Assembly (NCBI RefSeq): GCF_050436995.1 | Contig: NC_134745.1 | Coordinates: 4,588,001 to 4,652,000 of the forward strand | Source: Anticarsia gemmatalis | Lineage: Eukaryota; Arthropoda; Insecta; Lepidoptera; Erebidae | Length of the DNA stretch: 64,000 bases | Reading direction: 5' to 3' | Shown here: positions 46,115 through 58,800 of the stretch, in pieces | How the letters are laid out: each line of letters opens with the position of its first letter | Position numbering within the stretch: position 1 is the stretch's first letter | Notes under the pieces: model-generated | Told to the model about the DNA's origin: nothing | The model's input: the letters and a program-made list of their open reading frames with translations, nothing else | The model's database searches: none | Translations under genes and position numbers: made by a program

Positions 46115-49100
46115 TCACGCCGTGTCACCGCGTAGCACAGGCTTGCGCAACAACAGCGCCGAGTCCGCCGACACTATGGGTAGTTCGTTGCTGCAGTGGT
46201 ACTTGATCAAATGAGGAACACTCTCGAATACGCGGTCTTTCGTTCGCACCTGGAGAAACAATAAAAGTTAACATTCATGTAAACAATATCTGAGCGTAAT
46301 TTTAAAGCAATCTAAAATTCTGTATGCTTATAAAAATATTGTAATGATTATCCGGTAAAAACTACTTACAACTCCTTTAGGGTCGACGAGTAGCAAATGT
46401 TTGTGCGTGCCGCGCCTCGCGCCCGTCAACACGAACTGTCCCGGACACGCCGCTGACTCACGCACCAGGAACTCGCCATCTTCTACTACTAACTGTAACA
46501 AAATCGTCATTTATTAGTAACGCTTCAAATAACAACCTATTTGGACTGGGGCCTATCATCAGCTAAACATGGGTAGAAATCCTTCGGCACATTTACGTGC
46601 TGAATTCAATTATTCATGAGAACTACCACTGCCATGCTTGGATGTACTTAAGAATGTCACCGTATTAGTCTGATCTATAGCTCGAATGTACCTGATGTTA
46701 AGGCAATATGGCGGGGTTTTGCGGGGTTTTTACTATGGACGTCTCTTCATTACTAAGGATTCCTTAGTTTTTCTTTACGCTGCTGAAGACGTTCGAGATA
46801 TCCTAAGTCGTTATAAGGTACGCTTTGTAGTTCTCAAGACTTGCAGAGTAAACCAATATACCGTATATCTTGGCAGTCTCAACCTGCTATACCTTCAACA
46901 ACCCAATATGTGCGGATATATGGTCGATCGTACCTTCTCAGCAGTAGTCCTAGAGATGGGTCCATGGAACCAGGGCTCGTGCGCCAGTAGCTCGGCCTGC
47001 GCGTGCTGCGACAGTGGCGCGTGACTGTGCGCCGCCTCACATGCGGAGGATGCCGTGGACGAGGAAGACGCTGCTGATGATGATGTTATAGGTGCCGCCG
47101 TGAATGGCTCTGTTGATGGACAGAAAAGTATTTAGTTTTGTGTGTGTGTTCACTTATGTAAATAGAATCATAATTACTTACTACTTGATTTGAAAAGACT
47201 AGGCGATCTACAATATAGACTGGAATCTCGCGTTACTTTAACCCCGGGATCAGATTTTAACTATTTTAGTACAATAGAAAGAAACAAAGCAAGTCAGAAA
47301 CATCGTTGTTTTTAAGAAACGCAATCCGCTAAACCGAATTCCATGGATTTGTAAATAACTTGCCTCGGTTTGCCTTCAAGTTCAAAGCTATTTCTTTGAT
47401 TGTTATTACAGTAGTAATCAAGCCTTCATCTCTCTTGCGAAAGATATTCTAACGCTTTTTTGGGGGAATTTAAGTTTAACAGATTCTTACGCATGTCAAA
47501 GATGTCGGTGTGATGATTGGGCAGCAGTGCGGTGGGTGGCGTGCGCGGCGGCGGAGTCTGGTTCACATAGTGCCTCACGCTCTCCTCACAACTAGAATAA
47601 AAATAAATTATAAAATTCATGTAAAAGACCTAGTACTGAGTACTGAATGGCCGGTATATTCATCACATTTATAATTAAATTTTAATAAGTATTTTTACAT
47701 ATATTTCACTAAGACTTTCCGCATAGTAACATGGTTTTGAATTGAGACCGCGTACGACGTAAGGAGGATGTAGTAAATATTGTTTATCTTTTAAAAAATA
47801 TTCTTTCCAAATATACAGGACAACAACATAATAATTTTTTGAAATAAAATAAAGCCTAAAATCAAATGCTTTCTCTTTATTACATTAGTTTATAAATGCC
47901 AGACTTTACTTTTTCATGTCATTAATTTCATTTCATTTTGAGTGACAACATCCGCAGCACTAAGCATTACTCTTGTGTCGCGTGTCTTTTTAAACATAAA
48001 AACGACGGACACAAAGTACAACCAAACTCGAAACAATTATTTGTGGATCGCTATTCACGCGAGAATTTCGATTTTAAACTGAGTTACTTACGAAGATATA
48101 GGTGCAAGAGATCCGAGTGGTGGCGGCGGCGGGTGTCTGTACCCATGCACGTTCTCGGGCGGCGACTTGTCGGGCATGTCGTTGTAGTACTCGCGGTCTT
48201 CGGGGCCCGGCACCTGCGAGCTAGAGCTCTCGCATAATGCGCGCGACCCGTTTAGGTTTAACCTGCAAGAATTCAAAAATATATGCTCAGGTAAATGTAT
48301 CGAGATGGAAATCCAAAATTAAATGGCAAAAATACTTTTGTGTTACTCAAAGATCTAGGTATACTTTAGGTTATAGTAGAACATGAAATGCTTCGAGCGC
48401 AGGCACAAAATGCTAAAAAAAGTATTTGTTCTGGAGTTTGTTCTGATTAATACATTTTTAGAATCAGTTCTAAGAAGAAATAATAAGTAAAAAATACACC
48501 ACAAAATTACTACAGTAATGATTCTTAAAGCATAATGTCCTCCTAGCCGATATACGGCTACGGCGGTCAGTTTTATTGAAACTGGCCATCTGTGCAGGAC
48601 TTTGTTTATAGTGTCCAAGTGTGTGCACAATACACAGGTACACTCTCTATTCCATCACTCTCATAGTTTGGTGGGACGGATAACCGACACGACCCGTTAG
48701 AGGTCAGGCGCAGGACCGACGGCTTTACGTGCTCTCCGAGGCACGGAGGTCATCGACCTCAACTTCCTAACTCCGGGGAATCTCTAAGAAATTCTTAACA
48801 GAAAATCTCAGAAAAGACTTTTTTTGGCCCGACCCAGGATTCGAACCCCAGACCTCTCGCACCGCAGTCGCATATACTACCGACCGCGCCACAGAGACTT
48901 ATTGTATAAAAAGTAATTAGATTTAAGGCAACAAAGCATTTCAACAGTATTTTTATTCATAATATTAAAGCCTATTCTACCTGCACTAATGGATGAATCA
49001 ATCAGGTCGGATCCGCGTATACATTTCAAATTGAATGTAGTATCTACTGAAACTATGACTCACTGTCTGGTCCATTGATCTAATTGCATTCAATGTTTTG

Positions 49101-51938
49101 ATTCAGTTCAATGTATTGTGTAACTATGTAATATATTACATTGTAAATTAATTGGCGAATGAAACCAGAGGTCATAAATCTTATAGCTCATTCCAACTGG
49201 TGGTAATCTCATTTATCGTACTATCGGCTATCACAAGGGTTATTTTTCTTGTTTTCTCTTATGTTGTAAAAAGATTGATCTGATGTTTTCACAACAGGCC
49301 GCCTACCCATCATCAACCCGCCTCAGGAATAACGACTATCATAAGCGTCAACATTTAATAAATTAATTGAAAAATAATATGTATCTAAATTCCTAACAAT
49401 ATACTTGAAAAATCCGCCTCCAACCAGTAAAGATATCTGTTCAGAACTCAATGGGTACATTGTAATGCTAAATGAAATGTACTTAATATAATATTTTTGT
49501 TAGATACATATAAAATGTTATAACAATGGACATTGTTACATGAACAATTGACTAGATTTAATAAAATCAAATATTCTCAAATACATATGTATTATATATT
49601 ATGTAATCAATGAATTGAAAGACTATTATAATGCATAAATCACTAGCAATACTTAATAGTAAATCTTTCCCTACATAGTTTTTCCTTACATAAAAGGGTA
49701 TTATGACTGGCTTGTATTTCTCTCTTTTCTCACAAATCTTTGGTAGAAAATCAAGTATACACATATGGGCATATTGTTGACTTTATAACAGTCTGTATCC
49801 GTCCCAAACTTCTGAGAAATGTTTGTTCACAATTTAGCAGTGATGACCAATGCACTGGCCAAGCAATATGAATCATCACACATTTCCTTAAAGACGCCTA
49901 TGTTTAGTCACCTACTATCACAATTCAAACTAAATATAGTATCAATCACAATGCATGAGTAAACATTGCAAAACTTTACTTGCACTAAACGTAAATGTGT
50001 GTTAGATTGTCCTTATTTTTTCATGTCATATCAGTTTTACAAACCACTGATACGAAATTAATTATGAGCGTCATTATGTTATGATAATACAGGAAAATCT
50101 GTATTTTATATTTCCTAGTTACATATTTTTATTTTCAGAAAATGTGTGAATTACCCATTCCTGGATTGTATTACAGGAAATATGTTATACATAGCAACAA
50201 TGACGTGATTGTCAATCATTAACCACTGTAGAAACCACAGGGCAAAAAGTTTATCACACTGCTAATATTTTATGTTAACAAATGAAGTCAGTCAAACTGC
50301 ATAACTATGATATTAAGGTTATCCTGCCCTATATCAATCGCATAATTAAGGTAGGTGTTTCTCACAACATGGTAATGTTAAAAGGGCCTATTAATGCTTC
50401 AGGAAAATTGACAAAAGACTTACGTAGAGGGTTTCGTTAAGAATTCCTTGAAGCGGAGTTCAAAAGCCTGTCCTATAGTTGCTATGACGTCTTGCGCCAA
50501 TCTGCCGCCACATTCCAATATGTAGCACGCTCTCCATTCCGGTGGCGGTGCGGACTTTGCGACATATGCAACAAAGTCCAAGGAGTCTGTGTCACCGCCT
50601 GAGGCGAATGACACGCGGGGCATATCGTGACGGGCTATCGTATCTCCGCCCTCAAGAGCAGCTAGAGTGATCGCTTTAGAAGATATAGTGAGCGCAACGT
50701 TTGCCCCGGAATGTGCCATCCGTGGTCGAGCAGCGAGCGCCCGCACTGCATCTTGACATACTCTTCGTTTTTTGTCTGCTGATCGAAGTCCAGCTGCAGC
50801 ACATACTCTTGCAATGCATTCTCTGAAAAATTAAAAAAAATCTTAAATACTTACTTAAGAAACAAAATAAGTGTAAATGTTCTTTTGGTCAATGCCGTTA
50901 GGAACTGATGGTTATTATGATACTGATTGAAAAGTAGAATAATAGTAAAGTGTAACAAATTACTATTGTCAAAGTTACACAGTAGAAATATTGAGAGTTT
51001 TGTTATATAAATATTGGAACAGATTAACTTTCATTTATAACCTTGTTTTATTATATAAAGGTAAGAGAGAGGATACTTTTAAATTGGAAAAGGACCAAAT
51101 CTTCATAATATTGATCTTTATAGAATATTTTATTGGTGTATGGTTTTGTGAATTAAAGACATTAACAATATTCCATGACTCAAAGTTTCCAATGTAAGAA
51201 TTCATATTTCCCTTGAAGTAAGTGTAAGGTTGATATGACCTTCAATAATGTGTAACAATAGTGTAACCACAATGTGACAAGTACACTAATGGTAGACATT
51301 TTACTTGCATGATTTACACATGTTTGAATAATCATAGAAATATGCTGCAGAATATAAATGTTAACTTACTTTGCTACTTGAGATCTTGTATCAAAGTCTA
51401 GTTTCTTCATAGATGTGAGGATCTCCATACAGCCAATATACTGAAATTTATTAATTACTTAATTAATTTATTCATCTAATATTTAATGAAGTTAAATTTT
51501 ATGCTATGTTAATCAGTCCATGCGATCAGTGTGTTGTGTGTACACTCAGTTGGTGACATTGAAATAATCATAACAATACAGGTAACGAACAACAACACAG
51601 TTTCATGTTACATTTTGTGTTGATGATTGTGAAACATTTCAGATGAATTCTTTAGTACAGGTTTATAATGTTCATGTTTAGAGAGATAAGATGTGGATTT
51701 ATACATCTCTATAACAAGTGGGCAGCTAAGTCTCTGCCTGTCATGTTGTTTAGAACAACACAGCAGCATTAATTTGCATTACTAAGGATTTCCTGTCGTG
51801 ACGAATATAATGCCAGTAAAAATGCAAGTAACACAGGATGCTTACCCTGACTGCATACGTGATTCCATCGCTCGCGAGCACTGAGTCGGGATGAAGCCAG
51901 CCGCGCGCCGGCTTCGCAACAAATGCGCTATCCGTCAT
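46115..51938 (-). CDS. Shc: Shc adaptor protein (PTB-CH1-SH2)
   Basis: A cytoplasmic adaptor that binds phosphotyrosines of activated receptors and recruits Grb2 to the Ras/MAPK route (family knowledge). Eight exons join in phase: 51938-51846, 51440-51370, 50822-50424, 48262-48092, 47591-47491, 47109-46934, 46492-46370, 46249-46115. They encode 422 residues. The PTB domain spans about residues 9-185 (KPARGWLHPD, YAVRYIGCMEIL, RVSFASGGDTDSLDFVAYVAK, ILECGGRLAQDVIATIGQAF). The linker keeps EYYNDMP (Y213/Y214) and HYVNQ (Y253), the Grb2-binding pYxN sites, and IFDMQPF (adaptin-type site). The SH2 domain starts at W325 (WFHGPISR) with FLVRES, R348 binding phosphate, and ends LLLRKPVLRGDTA. Length and order match the single Drosophila Shc. 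There is no p66-type CH2 extension. Confidence 0.94.
48263..50423 (-). other. shc intron 3
   Basis: A 2.2-kb AT-rich intron between the PTB and linker exons. It holds a complete-looking SINE (48490-48899). Nothing else was recognised. Confidence 0.75.
48490..48899 (-). mobile_element. tRNA-derived SINE in shc intron 3
   Basis: Read on the minus strand (sense to shc), it starts AGTCTCTGTGGCGCGGTCGG with a box A-like region (48891-48877) and a box B GGTTCGAATCC (48847-48837). It continues through GGTCGGGCCAAAAAAAGTC, CCCCGGAGTTAGGAAGTTGA and CCGTAGCCGTATATCGGC to an AT-rich tail. Head and tail are both present, so this looks like a full-length copy of a widespread lepidopteran SINE. Confidence 0.75.
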
Positions 51939-52329
51939 CTCGCACACCAATATCGCACTGCGACTCACGAACAAATGCTATTCTTCACACTTCACCTACT
52001 TTCAGTTATTTAAAAGGCGCTTTCATTGTGATTCAAGTGATTAATTCGCCAATGTCGATGTAAGTCAACACTTTATTACAAAAGTTTATACGCTAACAAC
52101 AAATGCTAATTACTTACTAGGTACTATAATTAACTGTTCAATTTTTATCACTTCTAGTAAATGAGTAAAAGCGTGGGAAGCTAATACAATAATAAAATAA
52201 AAACTACATCATTTTTATCAGCGAACAAAGTTACAACTTTTTTGACATAAGTGAATGATGTGAATGATATCTGTATAAATATCATTCGCTTAACCATTCA
52301 ATGTTCATTGACATCATTGTCATCTTGAG
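51939..52329. promoter_or_regulatory. Divergent promoter region, shc / orphan exon at 52330
   Basis: About 390 AT-rich bases separate the shc start codon from the start of a plus-strand exon. A repeated ATTCGC/GAATGATAT pattern occurs at 52240-52300. A shared promoter is inferred from the arrangement only. Confidence 0.35.
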
Positions 52330-52391
52330 ATGGCGACCACAGACTATACAACCGGAAAGACTGAGTGGGTGTTGAAGAATCGAAGTCGAAG
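52330..52391 (+). CDS. First coding exon of an unidentified gene
   Basis: ATG at 52330 sits in a strong context (GAGATGGCG) and opens 20 codons, MATTDYTTGKTEW and on, plus two bases. It ends exactly at a consensus donor (AAG followed by GTAAGC at 52392). The region 5' of it is the short gap to shc, as expected for a divergent promoter. I could not find the next exon in the 9 kb to its right, so the first intron is long or the exon is spurious. I do not recognise the peptide and assign no function. Confidence 0.45.
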
Positions 52392-55300
52392 GTAAGCGGG
52401 GACGCGGTTTAATTAAGTAACTATATTTGGATAATTACTACGGTGCTGGATAGTTTTTGTTTCTATTAACTAAGTATGTATCTACTAGTTTGCTAGCTAA
52501 TCAATGGGTAGTGAAGTAGACAGCGGGTAGTAATTCGCTGAACATTATATCTAGTTAGATATTTAAAATTTTAATTTCTACAAGCGTAGTTTGACTATGC
52601 TGGCTATAGCATTCTTCACTCTGCTCAGCCTATATTTTTTTCTCTAAAAACTTTGGCATAAAAACTTTTTCTGTGAGTCGTACGACGGTTTCTTTTTTTA
52701 CCATTTGGCTCAAACAACGAACTACATTGACGGTTTTTCTTCGTCTTCTCTCCCGCAAATCCATTAATTTTTGTTGGAATTTATGTCTGATACAAAAGGA
52801 CTGGTATATTTTATTGGTTATAAAGTTTACTGTCTGGTGGTATGAGTATAAGTATATAATATTATTTATTTACATAAATAAATGTCGTTCGTACTAAGAG
52901 CGGCATATCACATAAGCAGTAGGTAGGTATGCTATAAGTAGAATGAAATATGAAAAATTGAGAATGCGTATCATACCAGTATCATACGAATAACAAAATA
53001 TATTATGCATCGTAAACATCATTGGTCGCGAATCGCGAATAACAAGGGATCATCTGTATGTATAGGAGATACGAGAAACAGCAAGGAATAGCTGATGTTT
53101 TATTTGAAGTGGTAAAACCTGTACAAATACTTCCGTAGTTTCCGCTTCCTTGTGAACGTAGGTACATAAATGGCATTTTTATACCCGCGACGTAACTACT
53201 GAGTAGGTAGGTATTTAATAGGTAGGGTGTGTAACTTAGACGAAAGCCGAGAATGAACTGTACGTTTTGAATAAAAAATAGTTTAAAGGGGATATTTGGT
53301 ATGGAAAATAATAAACACTTACACCTAGACTTTTTTTTAGCGTAAAGGTGATACCTATTTGTTTCCTAAAAAAACGTTTAAATATGTAACTACGCGCAGA
53401 AAAATCTCCGTAACAATATTGTAATGTTATAGGAACTATACATATTTATGTGGTTTTATCCCCAGTTGTTTGTTCCGGGTGAAGAAAACACGTGTTTAAT
53501 AAAAAATGTTTGCGTCTGTAAATATTTTACAAGCGGCCGTGGGGTTCCCACATGTCTTTTTTAGAAAATATGAATTTAATTTAAACTGCTTTTACAACAA
53601 TGGCGAGCGTATCGTTTTATTTTGGTATAAAGAAAAAAGGCATTTGATGAAACGGGTAATTAACTATTGGGCAATTAACTTCGTTGGATTTCTAAATTGC
53701 ACCATTAGTAAAAGAGGATTTTCTTTAGCTTTCATCGTAACCAATAACGACTAGTATTAAGGAAAATCTTATTGAAAAACTATTCTTGTTTGGATGTTTG
53801 TATATTCTATTTTATCTCACTTTTATTCCTATTTTATTTAACTAGACAAGATATGTTTATATGCTGAGATGTCTAAAACAAAAATTATAGATATTTACAT
53901 TGTAAAGTTCGTAGCAATCTCTTACTCTCTTGCAGTGGCGTGTTGTCATATATTATTAACAAATAAAGTATATTAATAATGTGTTTAGCTTAAAATGCCC
54001 ATTTTAATTCAATAATATAATTGCACAAAAAATTTATAATACAGAATAAATTGCTTCTCTAAAATTCATAGTTTTTATTTTCCACAGAATATAAAATATC
54101 GCCAGCCAGGCTCAGTAAAGTAGAAGATGTACTTAATAATGCACCATCGAACTGAATAGACGGTACAATAGCGCGGCTCTGCCGTAGAGGGATCTCTTCA
54201 CAGAATACAATTGTGCTGTATACTTATTGCTCATAAGTTATGTAGAGCTCATCTACCGACAGATCAGCGGTTATGTACGGTGAATGAAACTCGTTATTGA
54301 TACTGACTATTGTATTATCTGATTTAATTTCTTAAGAATATCAGGAGTAATCTTGTAGAATACTCTTTATAGAGTTTGCATCTATAGTTAGTAATTTAAA
54401 ATACATACTCTAATTATTTCTTTTACAAGTGCCTAACCTAATTCAACCTTACTTCGTACCTCTATTTCTGCTGAACCTTAAAAAGGGAAAGCAGTTTAAT
54501 ATTCCTAACAAAGTTTGTCCTGATTTAAAGATATTTCACCGCTTGAGTTGAGAAGTGTGAGTTGACTTCCTAAAACATTGTGAAAAGTTTCAGGCACGCA
54601 GGTATCCTAACGATGCTGGCCTTTAAGGCAAAGGGAAACTTGTGCCGAGATTCCAAACGCTGAACAATTCGTACAAAGCTTTGTAGCTACTTAAAACTCT
54701 CCGGAAGTAATACACTTATACTTTTTCCATGATTGATTGGAACGATTGGGCAGTAATCAGTTGTCTAGTTAGAGAGAAATATAAAAAATATATATATATA
54801 TAATAATATAATTTTTATGCCATCATTACTAATTCAATTATTCACTTTCAAAAGAAAATTAAATTTAGTACAAAAGGTGTACATTTTTACCAACATAGTG
54901 GAAAATTTCATGTAATAGCAATACAGTGTTTTCATTATCACGTACGTGTAAACAATCCGGTCCACAGTGGAGCGGCAGTTAGTCGTCGCAGATATACAAT
55001 AACACAGCTATACAATACAGTGTAGATTGTGTAGGGGTATCTTAGCACGCTTGTTTACACAACCTACCTACTGCAAATACACGTGTACCTCCTTACGAGC
55101 CCTTTCCTTTCAACCCGCCACCTGTCTAGCGCGCACGCTAAATTAATAATCCTGCAAGACGCGGCAGTGTGCCGGCACCCAGCACACACTTCACCAATTA
55201 CTCACTTATTTATACTTCAAAACTAAGTGTTCTTTACAACTTCATTCAAAAGTACACAAATTCGACGGGCTCCTGAGTAATTTATGACTTTGACTAACTA

Positions 55301-55770
55301 GAGGTCGGCGGGAATCTGCTGTTTTTAATATCGTTACATGAATAACAAAGTTGTGTCGTTTAGGAGTTTTGTCGTCCCTGTGGGCGGCGGGTAAATGTTT
55401 ATTTTTATTGTTCAAATCTACCCCCGAACATTAACGTAATAGCCGCCACGAGAATTTGAGCTACGACCCACCGACCTCCCTTACACCGAAACATATTTGC
55501 GAACAAACTTCAAAGGGTACATTATTTCGTAAATACCATAAAAGTACTAGATCAAAGTGGCCAGATTTGACTTGTTATTCGTTAGACGAATAAATTGCGA
55601 TTTTCCTCAAAATCATTACAAGCGAGCCAAATTAATTCACAGGGCAGGAATCACCCTCGAATTAAAGTGTAGCTTCCTGAACGGTGCAAACGCGCCCTCC
55701 GTAGCATCGTAGCGGGTAGGAGCGTGGCGCGTGGCGGCTGGGCGGGCGCGGGCGGCGCGCGTGCGTGCGT
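52392..55770. other. AT-rich stretch with no recognised gene
   Basis: This is probably the first intron of the gene starting at 52330. It contains a short TA microsatellite (about 54790-54806) and several short AGGTAGGTA motifs. No coding exon or named repeat was seen. Confidence 0.45.
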
Positions 55771-55868
55771 CAGTCGGCGGCAGCCGCGCGTCGCCGCATC
55801 ACGCCCGGCATGCGTCCCGGCACTACCCGGCGCCTCCACACAACATCTATTTACAACCGCGCGCCCCT
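55771..55868 (+). other. Putative GC-rich non-coding first exon
   Basis: An arthropod-type initiator TCAGTC (55770-55775) lies in a CpG-rich island (55690-55868). The island ends sharply at a consensus donor (CCCCT followed by GTAAGT at 55869). The only ATG between the initiator and the donor is the CATGCG at about 55810, which opens a short frame without similarity. It could be an alternative promoter of the gene starting at 52330 or the start of a gene extending past the window. Confidence 0.35.
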
Positions 55869-58800
55869 GTAAGTACCAATATTCACATTATTACATCATT
55901 TGTACAGGTTTTTATTAAGTTTCGTGATGTTTTTAATTCAAAAACTGTCAAGCGGAAACGATGATTCCCGCACGTGAATCCATATTCAGCCGGCAGTGCC
56001 TTCCCGACGCACTGTAACAAATGAGCGGTTCGTTCGATAGCCCACTGCCCCTGTGAGAGGCTTCCAAGTGAGCCCTCTGCTGAAGGGTTGTTCACAATTC
56101 TGATTAAAACGTTTTGTTTTGAATGTACAGCGAGACCCTTGAACGTCATTCATTCTTGTGCATTTCACGAGTGTTTTGTTTCTAGTTCTGTGGTTTTTGC
56201 ACGTGGATTTTGATTGTGTATTTTTAAATAAACTCAGAGTGTAAATACTCTGTGATCCACAGTCACATTTCGAATAAAAATGGGTGTTGGCGTGAGTTTT
56301 CATTGACGAAAGACGTGTTTGTTCCAGACGCGTAAGGATAAGTCTACAGGTTTTTACAAGTCATAAATATTGTTATCATTTATCGTGGTTACTTAAGAGT
56401 TATCTTTTGCTCAGAGAGTGTCCATTACAGTTAATATCAGGCGTATTAGTCAGATTACAATCAAAATTAATTTTATCACCGAATTTTAAAAAGTAAATTA
56501 CCAAGATCTCTAAAAAATTAAAACAGTGAGTACCTAATATCAATTAACTTAAACCGAATATCAGCCTTACGTACTTGTATAAACCTGCATCTTACCCAAG
56601 CAATAGCAATTACCACAGAACGTAACCTTTTAGTATAATCAACAATTAAACGGTATCAGTAATTAGCGCGTGTAACATACAATACGTGAGTGCATGTCTT
56701 GTAGGCTGTTCATTTAAACCGAGAGCGGCGTGGTGTATCCGTGAAACAATTGCCGGTCGTCTGGCGTGCTCGCTACTCGCGCTGCAGCCTTTCAGTCTTT
56801 TTAGTTCCTTTTTAGTTTGTCTACAATTCCGTGAGGCTCTGAGACGCGGGTTGAAAGCGGCCCGCAATTAGCCCGAGACCGGCTAGCTGTCGGGTTTTTA
56901 GTTGCCAACTCTTTTTAAAGTTCTTGAATTGGTGTGTCGTGTGTGAATTTTACGTTGGGTCGTAAATTTTGAACGCAATTTCGTGTTTAAGACGGCTTAG
57001 TAAATTACAGACGTACTTGTTAATAGTTGTGTACAATATCCAATTATCGTTGACATTGACATCTTATTACAGAGCAACTAATAACATCATGTTAATTAGT
57101 TTGCTCGTGTAAACCAAAACCTGACGTGTACATTTTATACAAAAACAGCAATGGAATAAATAAGTAAACTTGTTTTATAATACAAAGGATTATATTTTGC
57201 TTTCTACTTAGATATCTGGGACAGTGACCACATTATCTAAATGTTACCGCAAGTGCATTTGCGAGCTTGTAGCTATTAAACCGACGATAAAGTTTGTTTA
57301 GGTAATATTTAGAAACATAAACTTAAATAACGTTGTAGATCATTGCTCCATATTTAAGCCTCATAATAGGTTAACCACATGCTTTCACATAACGCAATTA
57401 ATTTCAAATTAATAGTTAATTACGAGTCTCTGCTCACAATACTCTGAATACAGCCACTTAGCTCCAACAATAGTCCGTAATACAAACACAGAAACTCTAT
57501 ACACCCGCTACGAAAATGGAAAGACAAATCATGCCTTCTACGTTTGCCTTCATAATTACATGATTGATGTAAAGATTAACGCAATTACGACAGCTCGAGG
57601 GGAACAAAGACTTTAGTCTGGTATAAAACTGTGTAATTTGTTTAAGAAAATATTCTTCATAAGAAAATTAGGGTAAGGTGGAGATGTCTGAAGGAGGACG
57701 TCAATTAATCTGCTACGCCGTAGACTCGTAGCGCCTTAGCGAGATTATTGATGTTCCGTCGAATTGTATTAACTTTGATATTGTTTCGAGTATCTCGTTA
57801 TGAGATACGAGAACGATACTGTACAGAATCGTAGCAGATATAACACTCAACAATAAATAGTTTATCAAACATTTTCATTAAGGATTACGTCTCCATTTCC
57901 TCAAAAGGATATACTAATACTGAGGTACTAACAATAATACTGGTATTCCGCTAATACCGTTCATCACCAATTAGGCACGGTTCCAAATAGGTAGGTATAT
58001 TACAGTAGATATATACACAGCCTATATTTGAGATCCGATTCCATCGCCTTCTTAACTATAACATCTATTTATAATATTTTAAAATACGTAGCAATACGGA
58101 GTTAAACTAACTAAGGAATATTACTCCTAGAAAGACTGCTTAAAAGTTAGGAATTCTCACCTCGAAATTAAAATCAGTAATAACTCTTCTTATCTAAAAA
58201 TGAATTGCAATAAGTAAATAATTTACGGCCTATTGTGCTTACCTTCCTACGGTTTTTATGTCAATAGAAACTGCAAGCGTACCTATATGTGCGTGATATG
58301 AACACATAAATACGTGGAAAGAGTTCGTATTACGTACAATCAGAAATCAATTATAAGTTTTCCAACCCAAAATAGAGTAGTTCGCTGTACCGAAATCCAT
58401 TAGTCGTGTAACGTGAAAGAAAAGTTTGTTGGGATTCATTTTAACGAGTTAATTATTTAGACGGTTTAATTAGTCTCGTTTGTATTGTTTGAAAATTGAA
58501 GGAATAGGATAATTTATTAATGATACTTTGTATTAACGTATTATACATATATTGTGTTACATAATATAATTTGTTAAATGAGCAACGCCATATGTTACAC
58601 ATTTACATGTAAAGAGAGTCGAGTTTATAAATTAGTTCTCCAACAAAAGCAAAAAAAAATAGCGTATAAAAATCGTAAAAGAAAACCGTAATAATATCCT
58701 TCGATTATGTAATTACATCTCAAATTGAATTTCCTTCCGTTGCCGAACGATTAATCATTTCGTATTCATCACTCAACAAAAACCTTCGTATATTTTTAAA

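Noticed and set aside
54786..54806. TA repeat as a regulatory element
   Set aside because: A short simple microsatellite of a kind expected in AT-rich DNA.
56280..56296. ATGGGTGTTGGC followed by GTGAGT as a tiny first exon
   Set aside because: Only four codons before the donor, no promoter-like context and no matching acceptor found. Too weak to list as a feature.
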